Positions 10,032 to 21,301 of a stretch of 62,706 bases of DNA are shown here, piece after piece; positions within the stretch are counted from its first letter, which is position 1; each line of letters begins with the position of its first letter. Under the pieces are notes generated by a model. It saw only the letters and a list, made by a program, of their open reading frames with translations. It was not told the DNA's origin and did not search any database. Source of the stretch: Candidatus Rokuibacteriota bacterium (GTDB lineage Bacteria > Methylomirabilota > Methylomirabilia > Rokubacteriales > CSP1-6); contig QHRX01000024.1 of NCBI GenBank assembly GCA_003221455.1, forward strand, positions 1-62,706, read 5' to 3'. The translations under genes were made by a program, and so were the position numbers.

Positions 10032-11489
10032 TCAGCGCGGGAGCCGCGGTGGCTCCGCGCAGATGCGCTCGACCTCGTCCACGGTCTTCGGGGTCCCCGC
10101 GGTCAGGACCTCCCCGCCGTAGGCCGTGACCAGCACGTCGTCCTCGATGCGGACGCCGATGCCCCGGAACTCCCGCGGGATCGCGTGGACGATCGTCCCG
10201 GCCCGGGCCCGCTCCTCTTCCTCGAGCTGCTTCGCCGCGGTCGCGCCGAGACGATAGCGCCGCTCCCACATCTCGTCCTCGCTGTACTCGCGCAGGGCGA
10301 ACGTCGCCGTCTCCCGCTCGGGGTCGACGTAGAGGCCGGGCTCGACCGTGAGCACCATGCCGGCTTCGAGCGGGCGCGAGACGCGTCGGATCCGGTAGTC
10401 GCCGACGTCGTGCACGTCCATCCCGAGCCAATGGCTCGTGCCGTGCGGATAGAACTCGCGGTAATGGTGCATGGCGAGCGAGTCCGCGACCCCTCGGGGC
10501 AGGAGGCCGAGCTCGACGAGCCCCTCGGTGAGCACGCGCCGCACCGCGTCGTGGACGGCCTCGAGGCGGTGACCAGGCCGGACCGCAACCAGGCCCGCCG
10601 CCTGCGCGCGCAGCACGAGCTCGTAGATCGCGCGCTGCGGCCCGGTGAACCGCCCGTTCACGGGGAAGGTGCGGGTGATGTCGGCGGTGTGGTACTCCCA
10701 CTCGCACCCGGCGTCGATCAGCAGCAGGTCGCCGTCCGCCATCCGCCGGCGGTTCTCGGTGTAGTGCAGGATGCAGGCGTTGGGCCCGGAGGCGACGATC
10801 GAGGGGTAGCCGGTGCGCGGGGAGCCGTGGGCCCGGAACACGAACTCGAGCGCCGCCTGCACCTGGTACTCGTACTGGCCCGGCCGCGCGTAGCGCATGG
10901 CCTCGGCGTGCGCCTCGCGGCTGATCTCGCACGCGCGGCGCTGCCGGGCGAGTTCGCCGGGCGACCGACGCAGGCGCATCTCGTGCACGATGGGTCCCGG
11001 GTCCTCGATCGTCGCGGGCGTGACCTGGCCCCGGCTCCGCGCCGCCCGCCCCTCGGCGAGCAGTCGCGTGATCCGGCCGTCGAAGGCCGGGTTGCCGAGA
11101 CGATACACGAGCGACGGCCGGTCGAGGATGTACTCGCGGAGGCGCCGGTCCAGCTCGTCGATCGGGTAGGCGGCGTCGGCGCCGTAGTCGGCGACGGCGC
11201 CCTCCACCCCCGCCCGTCGCCCGTTCCAGATCTCCCGCTCGCGGTCGCGCGGGCGCACGAACAAGACGTAGCGCTCCTTGGCGTGGGAGGGGTTGATGAC
11301 CGCGACGGCGTCGGGCTCCTCGAAGCCGGTGAGGAAGAAGAAGTCGGAGTCCTGACGGAACTCGTACGAGACGTCGCCGTTGCGGAGCACCTCCCGCGCG
11401 CCCGGGATGACCGCGAGGCCGTCGCCGACGGCGTCGGCGAAGCGCTGGCGGCGTTCCACGAACGGGGCGAGGTCCTGGGCGGGGGTCAC
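10032..11489 (-). CDS. pepP: Xaa-Pro aminopeptidase (M24B metallopeptidase)
   Basis: N-terminal aminopeptidase P domain and metal ligands LLIDAGCEWEYHTADITRTFPV, HGTSHWLGMDVHDVG, LTVEPGLYV, GIRIED-type end. Confidence 0.92.
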   Translation of the reverse strand: MTPAQDLAPFVERRQRFADAVGDGLAVIPGAREVLRNGDVSYEFRQDSDFFFLTGFEEPDAVAVINPSHAKERYVLFVRPRDREREIWNGRRAGVEGAVADYGADAAYPIDELDRRLREYILDRPSLVYRLGNPAFDGRITRLLAEGRAARSRGQVTPATIEDPGPIVHEMRLRRSPGELARQRRACEISREAHAEAMRYARPGQYEYQVQAALEFVFRAHGSPRTGYPSIVASGPNACILHYTENRRRMADGDLLLIDAGCEWEYHTADITRTFPVNGRFTGPQRAIYELVLRAQAAGLVAVRPGHRLEAVHDAVRRVLTEGLVELGLLPRGVADSLAMHHYREFYPHGTSHWLGMDVHDVGDYRIRRVSRPLEAGMVLTVEPGLYVDPERETATFALREYSEDEMWERRYRLGATAAKQLEEEERARAGTIVHAIPREFRGIGVRIEDDVLVTAYGGEVLTAGTPKTVDEVERICAEPPRLPR

Positions 11490-11589
11490 GCCGGTGCCCC
11501 GGCCGGCGGCCGGTCGACGGCGCGGGCGACCAGGGCCGTGGCGCGCATCGCCGTCCCGCGTCCGGGACCGGCGCCCGCCGCGCGGCGGG

Positions 11590-11799
11590 TCATGGCGCGA
11601 CCCAGCGCCCGAGGAGGATCACCACCGCCACGTACCCGACGGCCGACGCCGTCAGGACCGCACCGGCCGTAGCCACCACGACGCCCGTGAGGGCCGGGCG
11701 GGAGACCGTCCAGGCGAGGGCCGCGATCCCGACCACCCAGACTTCGACGCCAAGCAGAATCGCCGCCAGCAGGACCGCCGCCAGGGTCGCCGTCGCCAT
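11590..11799 (-). CDS. Small predicted membrane protein
   Basis: 69-aa ORF with two hydrophobic segments (LAAVLLAAILLGVEVWVVGIAALAW; VVVATAGAVLTASAVGYVAVVILLG). Confidence 0.5.
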   Translation of the reverse strand: MATATLAAVLLAAILLGVEVWVVGIAALAWTVSRPALTGVVVATAGAVLTASAVGYVAVVILLGRWVAP

Positions 11800-11882
11800 G
11801 CCCCGTCTCGCGCCTCAGTTGACATCAGCCCGCCACCGTCGTCAACGGCTCCTCCCCGTGCGACCCGGCCCCGCCGACCCGG

Positions 11883-13466
11883 TCAGTGCGCTCCGCCGAT
11901 CCGCCGCGGCATGACCCGCGCGAAGAGTGCGGCCAGGGGCGCGCAGGCCAGGCCGAGGAAGCTCAGCAACCGGAAGTTGTCGGCGAAGGCGAGCAAGGTC
12001 GCCTGCTGCACGACCACGTTGTAGACCACCCCGAGCGCCTGTCGGGAGGCGGTCACGGGGTCCGTCTGGCGCGCGAGCCCGGCCCGGAGCGCCTGGAGCT
12101 TCCGGAGGTACATCGGGTCGTACGGCGTCAGGTGCTGCACGAGGACGTTCTGGTGCACCTGCGCGGCGCGCGCCAGCAGGGTCGTCACCATCGAGATGCC
12201 GACGCTGCCGCCGATGTTTCGCATCAGGTTGTAGATGCCGGTCGCGTTCCCCATCTGCTCGTTGCGCAGCCGGCCGAGCGTGGTGGTCGAGAGGGGGACG
12301 AAGATGAGGCCGGTCGAGATCCCGTTCACGATGCTGACGAACGCGACGCTCCAGAGCGAGATGTCGAGCGTCATCTGGCTGTAGAGGAGGGCGGAGACCC
12401 CGAAGAGCACGAAACCGGCGGCGATCAGCACGCGGCTGTCGATGAACCCGATGAGCCGGCCCACGACGATGGCCGCGCACATGGCGCCGACGCCGCGCGG
12501 GCTCAGCGCGAGCCCGCTCTGCATCGCCGGATAGTTCATGAGCGTCTGCAGGAAGAGGGGGAGCTGCACGGTGGTGCCGTACAGGCCGACCCCCACCGCC
12601 ACGGCCATCAGGGTGCCGACCGCGAAGTTGCGATCCCGCATGATGCGGAGGTCGACGATCGGATGGTCCGCCAGCAGCTCCCGGGCGACGAACGCGAGCA
12701 ACGCGATCACCGAGATCACCGCGACCCACCGGATCCACACCGCGGAGAACCAGTCGTCCTCCTGTCCCTTGTCCAGGATGACCTGCAGCGTGCTGAGCCC
12801 GATGGCCATCAAGCCGAAGCCGACATAGTCGATCCGGCCGCGCTCGACGCGCCGGATGTAGGGCGGGTCCTCGATGAAGGCCTGGGCCATCAGGAGGGCG
12901 AGGAGGCCGACCGGCAGGTTGATGTAGAACACCCAGCGCCAGCTGTAGTTGTCGGTGATCCAGCCGCCGAGCGTCGGTCCGAGGATCGGGGCCACGATGA
13001 CCCCCATCGAGTACGCCGCCATCGCGGCCCCGCGCCGGGCCGGCGGGAAGCTCTCCATCAGGATGGCCTGGGCGATCGGCTGGAGCGCGCCGCCGCCCGC
13101 GCCCTGGACGACCCGCGCCGCGACGAGCATGCCGAGGCTCAACGCCGCTCCGCACGCCGCCGACGCCGTGGTGAAGATCAGGATGCAGGCCATCAGGAAC
13201 CGCTTGCGGCCGAAGAAGCCCGAGAGCCAGGCGGACGCCGGCAGGATGATCGCGTTGGAGACGAGATAGCTCGTGAGCACCCAGGTCGCCTCCGAGGGGG
13301 TGGCGGAGAGGCTCCCGGCGATGTGCGGGAGGGCCACGTTGGCGACGGAGGTGTCCAGGACCTCCATGAAGGTCCCGAGCATCACGGAGACGGCGACGAG
13401 CCAGGCGTTGTATCGGGGCCGCCACTCGCCCGCCCCGGGAGTCGGGCCCGCGCCTCCGTTGCCCAT
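11883..13466 (-). CDS. DHA2-family MFS drug efflux transporter (EmrB/QacA type)
   Basis: About 14 TM segments; MLGTFMEVLDTSVANVALPHIAGSLSATPSEATWVLTSYLVSNAIILP. Confidence 0.93.
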   Translation of the reverse strand: MGNGGAGPTPGAGEWRPRYNAWLVAVSVMLGTFMEVLDTSVANVALPHIAGSLSATPSEATWVLTSYLVSNAIILPASAWLSGFFGRKRFLMACILIFTTASAACGAALSLGMLVAARVVQGAGGGALQPIAQAILMESFPPARRGAAMAAYSMGVIVAPILGPTLGGWITDNYSWRWVFYINLPVGLLALLMAQAFIEDPPYIRRVERGRIDYVGFGLMAIGLSTLQVILDKGQEDDWFSAVWIRWVAVISVIALLAFVARELLADHPIVDLRIMRDRNFAVGTLMAVAVGVGLYGTTVQLPLFLQTLMNYPAMQSGLALSPRGVGAMCAAIVVGRLIGFIDSRVLIAAGFVLFGVSALLYSQMTLDISLWSVAFVSIVNGISTGLIFVPLSTTTLGRLRNEQMGNATGIYNLMRNIGGSVGISMVTTLLARAAQVHQNVLVQHLTPYDPMYLRKLQALRAGLARQTDPVTASRQALGVVYNVVVQQATLLAFADNFRLLSFLGLACAPLAALFARVMPRRIGGAH

Positions 13467-13618
13467 CGCCGGTCGCTGGTCCTCCTGTGCCTCCAGCCTG
13501 AATTGGCCGGTGCGCGGCGGGAAAAGGTATTATGGCAGCCTGATGGACACAGTATAAGGCCCCCGCGCCGCGCGTCCGGCGGGGGCCCGCCGCGACGGCG
13601 GTAGCCGATCCGGAGACC

Positions 13619-14938
13619 ATGCGACCCGGCGACTTTTTCGCGGACCTCAGGAAGTTCTCGGAGTTCACCGCCCGCGGGCGCTACCCGCGGCGCCGCCTGC
13701 TCGGATTCGGCGCGATCGCCCTCGGCGTGGCGGCCGCGCTCGGCTACGCCGGCTACCTGTACTGGTATGGCCAGACGCACGTGTCCACCGACGACGCGTA
13801 CATCACCGGGCACATCGCGCCCGTGAGCGCCCGCGTCGCGGGGCCGGTGATCGCGGTCCTGGTCGACGACAACCAGGACGTGAAGGCGGGCGCGGTCCTC
13901 GTTCGCCTCGATCCCAAGGACTACGAGGTCGCCCTCGCCCAGGCGCGCGCGGCGGTGGAGACGGCTCGCGGCGACCTCGGCAACGCGAACGCGACCGTGC
14001 CGCTGACCAGCGAGACGACCGCGAGTGGCCTCCGCCAGGCGGAGGCGGCGCTGGCGGCCGCACAGCACGGCAGCCGGGTCGCCGAGCACGACCTCGAGGA
14101 GCGGCGGAGCGCGCTCGCGTCCAAGCAGGCGGCGGTGGCCGCCGCCGACGCCGCGGTGCGGGCGGCGGAGGCGGACTTCGAGCGCGACCGCCTGGACCGT
14201 GAGCGGTCCGCCGAGCTCTACAAGCGGGAGCTCGTCGCCAAGCAGGATCTGGACCACGCGGACGCCGCCTACAACAACGCCCGGGCGACGCTCGACGTGG
14301 TCCGGGAGAAGCTGGCCCAGGCGCGGGCCGACGTCCAGCAGGCGGCGGCGGCGGTCCGGAGTCAGGAGGCGGCGGCGGCCCAGGCCGGGCAGCGGGTGCG
14401 CGAGGCCCAGGCGGCGGCGGCCACCGCGCGGAGCCAGCTGCGCCAGGTGACCTTGAAGGAGTCCGACGTGGACGCCTCCCGCGGACGACTCGCGCAGGCG
14501 CTGGCGAACCTGGAGCAGGCCCAGCTGAACCTCGCCTACACGACCATCCGGGCGCCGCTGGACGGCCGGGTCACGAAGAAGACCGTCGAGGTGGGCCAGG
14601 TCGTTCAGCCGGGGCAGGCGCTGCTCGCGATCGTCGACCTTGACACCCTGTGGGTCGTCGCCAATTACAAGGAGACGGAGCTCACCAACGTCCGGCGGGG
14701 CCAGCGGGCGACGGTCACGGTGGACACCTATCCAGGCGTCGTCTTCCGGGCGCGGGTGGACTCCGTCCAGGCCGGATCGGGCGCCGTCTTCTCGCTGCTG
14801 CCGCCCGAGAACGCCACCGGCAACTTCATCAAGGTGGTGCAGCGGGTGCCGGTGAAGCTCGTCTTCGAGGCCGGCGAGAACTCACGGCATCTGCTGGTCC
14901 CCGGCATGTCCGTGGTCCCCACGATCGCGCTCCGGTGA
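13619..14938 (+). CDS. HlyD/EmrA-family membrane fusion protein
   Basis: Single N-terminal TM, biotinyl-lipoyl-like halves (VSTDDAYITGHIAPVSARVAGPV; TIRAPLDGRVTKKTVEVGQVV) and a long Ala-rich coiled coil. Confidence 0.92.
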   Translation: MRPGDFFADLRKFSEFTARGRYPRRRLLGFGAIALGVAAALGYAGYLYWYGQTHVSTDDAYITGHIAPVSARVAGPVIAVLVDDNQDVKAGAVLVRLDPKDYEVALAQARAAVETARGDLGNANATVPLTSETTASGLRQAEAALAAAQHGSRVAEHDLEERRSALASKQAAVAAADAAVRAAEADFERDRLDRERSAELYKRELVAKQDLDHADAAYNNARATLDVVREKLAQARADVQQAAAAVRSQEAAAAQAGQRVREAQAAAATARSQLRQVTLKESDVDASRGRLAQALANLEQAQLNLAYTTIRAPLDGRVTKKTVEVGQVVQPGQALLAIVDLDTLWVVANYKETELTNVRRGQRATVTVDTYPGVVFRARVDSVQAGSGAVFSLLPPENATGNFIKVVQRVPVKLVFEAGENSRHLLVPGMSVVPTIALR

Positions 14939-15011
14939 CGGACACGGTGAGCGCTCGGCCGGGACGGCGTCACCCCACGCCCGGGCGCCCGAGCACGCGC
15001 GCCCTGCCCGC

Positions 15012-15905
15012 GTGCCGACGGTCGCGGATCCCGAGCCTCGCGTGACGCCGCTGTCGGTCTACCTGCCCTTCAACCGCGAGGCGCTCGGCGGCGCGTTCGC
15101 GCCGGCCAAGCGCGCGACGAAGGCGCCCGAGGGCCGCCAGGGCTACTGGCTCGTCGTCCACGAGCAGAACCTCCTCGTCGCTCGGGAGGGCGATCGCTTC
15201 CGGCTGCCGCAGGGCGACCCCCCGTCCGGGCTCGAAGGCCTGCGGGAGCAGGCGCTCTGGCTCGGGACGTTCGACGGCACGCCGTGCTGGGTGCTGGCGC
15301 TCGCGCGGGGCGCCGCCGTCCCCGCCGGCCTTCACGCCGAGACGCTCGTCCCGATGCGCGGCACGCAGCTCCCCGACGACCTGCTCTCGCTCGGCGGCAT
15401 GGCCATGCAGGCGCTGCACTGGGAGGGCACCAGCGGTCACTGCCCGCGCTGCGGCCAGCCCACCGAGCGGATCGAGGGCGAGTGGGGCAAGCGGTGCCGG
15501 CAGTGCCGCTACGAGCACTATCCCCACCTCCACCCGGCGGTCATCATCTTGATCCGCGACGGCGACCGCTGCCTGCTCGCCCGCAAGCGCGAGTGGGCCC
15601 CCGGTCGCTACGCCCTCGTGGCGGGCTTCGTAGACAACGGGGAGTCGCTCGAGGGCGCCGTCCACCGCGAGGTGAAGGAGGAGGTCGGCGTGGACGTGAC
15701 AGACCTCCGCTACGTCGGGAGTCAGAACTGGCCCTTCCCGAGCCAGCTCATGGTCGGCTTCGTCGCCACCTATGCCGGTGGCGAGGTGCGGATCGAGCCG
15801 AGCGAGCTCGAGGACGCGCGGTGGTTTCCGTGCGACCGGCTCCCCGACGGCCCGTCGCGCCATAGCATCGCCCGGTTCATCATGGACCACTACGCCCGCG
15901 ACTGA
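15012..15905 (+). CDS. nudC: NAD(+) diphosphatase (NudC-like Nudix hydrolase)
   Basis: Zn ribbon CPRCGQP...CRQCRYEHYPHLHPAVI and Nudix box GFVDNGESLEGAVHREVKEEVGVDV. Confidence 0.92.
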   Translation: MPTVADPEPRVTPLSVYLPFNREALGGAFAPAKRATKAPEGRQGYWLVVHEQNLLVAREGDRFRLPQGDPPSGLEGLREQALWLGTFDGTPCWVLALARGAAVPAGLHAETLVPMRGTQLPDDLLSLGGMAMQALHWEGTSGHCPRCGQPTERIEGEWGKRCRQCRYEHYPHLHPAVIILIRDGDRCLLARKREWAPGRYALVAGFVDNGESLEGAVHREVKEEVGVDVTDLRYVGSQNWPFPSQLMVGFVATYAGGEVRIEPSELEDARWFPCDRLPDGPSRHSIARFIMDHYARD

Positions 15906-15942
15906 TCCACCCACCACGCCGCCGGGGCCCGCCGCACGCTAC

Positions 15943-15971
15943 GGGGCCCCCGCCCTCGGGCGGGCGGCCCC
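15943..15971. terminator. Candidate bidirectional hairpin between convergent genes
   Basis: GGGGCCCCCGCCC-TCG-GGGCGGGCGGCCCC-type near-perfect inverted repeat between convergent NudC and phosphotransferase genes; no U tract. Confidence 0.4.
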
Positions 15972-16082
15972 GACCAGCATCACGACGATCGGCATGACGC
16001 ACGGCCGGGCGCGCCCAGGCCCGCCCGGCAGGCCGAGGCACCGACCGTCCCGGCGCACGAGCCCGGGTGACGCCGGGCCGCG

Positions 16083-17141
16083 TCAGCCGGCGCGGGCGGC
16101 GACCTGGGCCCAGCCGAGCGCGGCGAGGAACGGGGCGCGGAGCCCGCGCTCGCGGGCGTTCGGATCGTTCGCGGTGCCGGCCAGCACGCGCCCCATGATG
16201 CCCTGCGAGATCGCGGCGAGCCGAAAGAGCGAGAAGCCCACGTAGAAGTCCCAGTCCTCGATGCCCGCGCGCCCCGTCCGGCGGCAGTAGGCCCCGACGT
16301 ACGCCGGCTCCGACGGGATCCCGAGCGCCGCCAGGTCCTTCCCACCGAGGCCGTCCGCGTCGAAGTAGTACGGCACGCAGGTGTAGGCGAGGTCCGCGAG
16401 CGGGTGGCCGAGCGTCGAGAGCTCCCAGTCGAGCACCGCCAGGATCCGCGGCTCGGTCGGATGGACCACGATGTTGCCGGGCCGGTAGTCGCCGTGCACG
16501 AGCGTCGTCTCGTCGCCGGCCGGGACGTGCGCCGGGAGCCACTCGATGAGCCGCTCCATCTCCGGGATCGGCTCCGTCTGCGAGGCCCGGTACTGCGTCG
16601 TCCAGCGGTGGATCTGCCGGGCGAAGTAGTTGCCGGCCTTCCCGAAGTCGCCGAGCCCGAGCGCCAGCCAGTCGAGTCCGTGCAGGCGCGCCAGCACCCC
16701 GTTCATCGCGTCGTAGAGGGCGCCGCGCTCGGCGGGGCTCACGCCCGGCAGCCGCGGGTCGGCGAAGATCCGCCCGCGCACGCAGTCCATGACGTAGAAC
16801 GGCGTCCCGATCACGGTCGGGTCGTCGCAGTACACGTACGTCCGGGGCACGGGAATGTCGGTCGCCGCCAGCGCGGTCAGCACCCGGTACTCGCGGTCGA
16901 CCGCGTGGGCCGAGGGCAGGAGCCGGCCGGGCGGCTTGCGTCGGAGGACGTACTCCCGGTCGCGGGCGCTCAGCAGGTAGGTCGGGTTGGACTGGCCCCC
17001 CTGGAACTGGCCGACGACGACGGGGCCGGCGAAGCCGCCGACCCGCCGCGCCAGGTATCGCTCGAGCGCGGCGACCTCGAAGCGGTGCGCCTCGCGCACC
17101 TCGCCGACCCGTTGCGTGAGTTCCTCCGGGCCCTCGGCCAC
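16083..17141 (-). CDS. Phosphotransferase family protein (APH/ACAD10-11 kinase-like)
   Basis: Brenner motif [13 protein letters not shown] and [16 protein letters not shown], as in acyl-CoA-dehydrogenase-associated aminoglycoside-phosphotransferase-like kinases. Confidence 0.9.
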   Translation of the reverse strand: MAEGPEELTQRVGEVREAHRFEVAALERYLARRVGGFAGPVVVGQFQGGQSNPTYLLSARDREYVLRRKPPGRLLPSAHAVDREYRVLTALAATDIPVPRTYVYCDDPTVIGTPFYVMDCVRGRIFADPRLPGVSPAERGALYDAMNGVLARLHGLDWLALGLGDFGKAGNYFARQIHRWTTQYRASQTEPIPEMERLIEWLPAHVPAGDETTLVHGDYRPGNIVVHPTEPRILAVLDWELSTLGHPLADLAYTCVPYYFDADGLGGKDLAALGIPSEPAYVGAYCRRTGRAGIEDWDFYVGFSLFRLAAISQGIMGRVLAGTANDPNARERGLRAPFLAALGWAQVAARAG

Positions 17142-17230
17142 GATGCTGGATTGTACGGCATGGCCAGCGAGCGCGTCTTGACGTAGACTCGCTGGCGGGC
17201 CCCCGCTCGCCGGGCGCCAGGGAGAGCTCG

Positions 17231-18439
<1,209 letters not shown>

Positions 18440-18547
18440 CGCGACGTGCGCCCGGGCGCCGCACCCTGCGGCGTTCCGGCGTGCCGCCGGCTCGACGGCG
18501 AGACCCGGCGGGCGTTGCCCCCTCGGCGGACGCCCAGCTGCGGCCCG

Positions 18548-19018
18548 CTAGCCCCTGAAGCCGCGGTCCCGCATACACACCGCGTAGGCGTCCCGGTACC
18601 GCTGATCGTGCTGCTTGCTCTCGTTGAGGCCGTAGAGCGTGCCGCCGCCGACCCCGACGAGGCCGCCGATCGCCGCGCCCGTACCGGCCCCCTTGCCGCC
18701 GTCGGCGATCGCCCCGCCGGCCGCTCCTATGACGGTGCCGACGACGGCGCCGATCGCGCCATCCTTGACCATCTCCGTTGTCTTGTCCTGTCGCCCGACG
18801 TGCGCGGCCGCGTACTGGTTACAGGCCTCGACCACGGCCGCCGTCGGAACCATCGGCGCGGGGGCGACCGCGCGCGCCGTCGAAGGCGTCGGCCCACTCG
18901 TGACCGCCTTCGGGCCCGACCAGTCCGCCACCACCGCCGCCGTCACCACGGCCGTCAGGGCAACGAGCCCCATCCCGACCGCAAACAGCTTCCACGGATT
19001 CCAGTCGCCGTTGCTCAT
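18548..19018 (-). CDS. Glycine-zipper-containing membrane-anchored protein
   Basis: N-terminal TM and Gly-rich zipper (IGAVVGTVIGAAGGAIADGGKGAGTGAAIGGLVGVGGGTLYG). Confidence 0.7.
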   Translation of the reverse strand: MSNGDWNPWKLFAVGMGLVALTAVVTAAVVADWSGPKAVTSGPTPSTARAVAPAPMVPTAAVVEACNQYAAAHVGRQDKTTEMVKDGAIGAVVGTVIGAAGGAIADGGKGAGTGAAIGGLVGVGGGTLYGLNESKQHDQRYRDAYAVCMRDRGFRG

Positions 19019-19112
19019 CGTGTCCTCCACCTCCCGTCGACCAGGGGCGCCGGCCGCCATGACGGCGGCCCCCGCTACCGGCCGCGCGGGCCGGCGCGCG
19101 GCGCCGGGCGGC

Positions 19113-19487
19113 TCACCGGTCGATGGCCCGGACGATCCCCTTGACCTGCCCCGGGGCGATCGGCTTCTCCAGGCACTCGAGGACCTTCAGCTCCTTGGCC
19201 CGCGCCCTCACTTCGGGACCGCCCTCGGCGGTCACCACGATGATCGGCATCGCCGCGTCGAAGGCCCGGCAGATGCGGACGACGTCCCAGCCGCTGATCG
19301 TCACCCCCTTCACGGGCGGCAGGTCGAGGTCGATGATCGCCATGCCGACCTCGCTCTCGATCATCTGCTTGATCGCCTGCGCCCCGTCCTGGGCCGTCGC
19401 GACCAGGAACCCACCGCCCACCAGGGACTGCCTCAATCCCTCGCGGCTGTGGAGGTCGTCGTCCACGAGCAGGATCGTCTTGTTCAC
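19113..19487 (-). CDS. Stand-alone receiver-domain response regulator (CheY-like)
   Basis: ILLVDDDLHSREGL, AIIDLDLP, VVTAEG, LEKPIAPGQ. Confidence 0.88.
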   Translation of the reverse strand: MNKTILLVDDDLHSREGLRQSLVGGGFLVATAQDGAQAIKQMIESEVGMAIIDLDLPPVKGVTISGWDVVRICRAFDAAMPIIVVTAEGGPEVRARAKELKVLECLEKPIAPGQVKGIVRAIDR

Positions 19488-19630
19488 GGTTCCCCGAAAG
19501 CGGATCAGAGCAACGCCGGTGCCACGCGGGAGGGCCAGGATGCCGGGATCGAAAGTGCTTGATATCGCGCGCGTCGCCGCCGGGGGGAAGGGTGGGGATC
19601 GGCGAGAACCCCTATAGTGGTGTGGCTCGC

Positions 19631-19647
19631 CGTGTAAGCGTTACACG
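19631..19647. promoter_or_regulatory. Perfect inverted repeat, candidate operator
   Basis: CGTGTAA-GCG-TTACACG, in the intergenic region between the divergent receiver protein and LuxR-type regulator. Confidence 0.4.
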
Positions 19648-19737
19648 CCGGAGCCTGTAAGATTCTCCCGCCCCGGCCTGACGGCTCTGGGTCAGCAAGC
19701 AGCCTCTCGAGCGGCGAAAGGCTTCCCGGGCACGCGC

Positions 19738-19767
19738 TTGACTTTGGCGCCTTCAACAAAGTATAAG
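19738..19767 (+). promoter_or_regulatory. Candidate sigma70-type promoter
   Basis: TTGACT (19738-19743) - N18 - TATAAG (19762-19767), oriented toward the NarL-type regulator. Confidence 0.4.
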
Positions 19768-20100
19768 GATGGCCCACGAGTTTCGGGGCTTAGGGCCTTA
19801 CTTGTCCGCCCCACCGGGCGGCCTCGCGGTACTTGAACGAGGTAGGGTCCGTGCCGCCAACCCAGCTGGACCCCACGGGACGTGCTCTTCCGGTTGCCGA
19901 TCGTTCGACGCGGCGGCAGTCCATTCTTCTGGACGGCACCCGACGATGCGCACACGGCCGAGTCCAGAGCCGCGGCGGACGAGGGCACCCCGATGCCGCC
20001 GTGACGGATCGTGGCACTGCTCGAGGCCGTCGACCGGCTGGTGTGGACACGCCTCCACGACGAAACACGGCGAGGCAGGTGAGGAAGCTGGAGGCACGAC

Positions 20101-20733
20101 GTGCCGACTCGGATCCTGGTCGCTGACGACCACCTGATCGTCCGACAGGCTCTGACGGCACTGCTCGAGGTGGAAGGCTTCTCGGTGGTGGCCGAGGTCG
20201 GAGACGGTGTTGAAGCCGTCCGCGTCGCACGCGAGCGGTGCCCAGACGTCGCCGTCCTGGATTTGTCGATGCCGCTCCTCAACGGGCTCGATGCGGCCCG
20301 GGAGATCCAACAGACGTGCCCGCGCACGAAGGCGATCCTCCTGACCATACACACGGAGGACCACTACGTGCTGGATGCACTCCGGGCCGGTATCAAGGGC
20401 TACGTCGTGAAGACCCAGGCGGCGGCCGACCTGGTCCGGGCGATCAACGAGGTGCAGAAGGGGACGGTCTACCTGAGCCCGGGCGTCTCGCAGACCGTGG
20501 TCCAGGCCTACCTGGCCAAGGCCGAGCTGCCGCCGGACCTGCTCACGCCGCGCGAGCGGCAGGTGCTGCAGCTCGTGGCCGAAGGCAAGACGACCAAGCA
20601 GGTCGCCAAGCTCCTCGGGATCACCCAGAAGACCGCGGAGTCCCACCGGACCCGGATCATGGAGAAGCTCGAGGTCCACGAGACGGCGAGCCTCGTCCGC
20701 TACGCGGTCCGGCGTGGCCTGATCCAGCCCTAG
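20101..20733 (+). CDS. NarL/FixJ-family response regulator (REC + LuxR HTH)
   Basis: ILVADDHLIVRQAL, VAVLDLSMPLLNG, and LTPRERQVLQLVAEGKTTKQVAKLLGITQKTAESHRTRIMEKL. Confidence 0.93.
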   Translation: MPTRILVADDHLIVRQALTALLEVEGFSVVAEVGDGVEAVRVARERCPDVAVLDLSMPLLNGLDAAREIQQTCPRTKAILLTIHTEDHYVLDALRAGIKGYVVKTQAAADLVRAINEVQKGTVYLSPGVSQTVVQAYLAKAELPPDLLTPRERQVLQLVAEGKTTKQVAKLLGITQKTAESHRTRIMEKLEVHETASLVRYAVRRGLIQP

Positions 20734-21301
20734 CGCTCGGGCCCCTCCCTCCCTCAGGGATTCCCCGTCCAGCCATTCTGCAACTTCCCGTGTCTCCTCC
20801 GCTACCGGCCGGCTATGGGCTCCGCCCTCGAGGGGTCGTGCGAGGGAGAGATCGGCGACTCCGCACGCTCACGGCGCCATACCGGGGACCATACCCGGGA
20901 GATGAGGGCCGCCGCGAGTCGTGTCGCTCAGCATCAGGACCGGCGAGGCCGTGCAAACCGGAAGACGCCTCAGGTCACGGATCGATTGAGACAATCGGTT
21001 GAGGACTGCCTGACGACCGGCTCCACGGTTGAGACGAGGGTGTGGCCGTGCAGACAGTGGCGCACACTGACCGCTAAGGTCTAGGCCGCCCGTGGCGATC
21101 GTCGCCGACGGCGCCGTCCTCGGGCGTCGCTCAAGGCGCACACCTCTTTTCCTGCGCCATGTTACCTATCGCGGGCCTTCCCCCTCGCCTCGTCTGAGCG
21201 GGGTGTACCCGGGGTCGCCCGTATCCGCCTCCAGTAATTCACCCTACGGTTTAAGGTAAATAGCGGATAGTCAGCCGAGCCGTCGCGCGGTCGTCTTTAC
21301 A

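Noticed and set aside
11886-13604. 572-aa plus-strand ORF opposite the DHA2 transporter
   Set aside because: His/Asp/Arg/Glu-rich antisense translation (DEDEAGRDPVHDADERD); the minus strand encodes an obvious MFS transporter.
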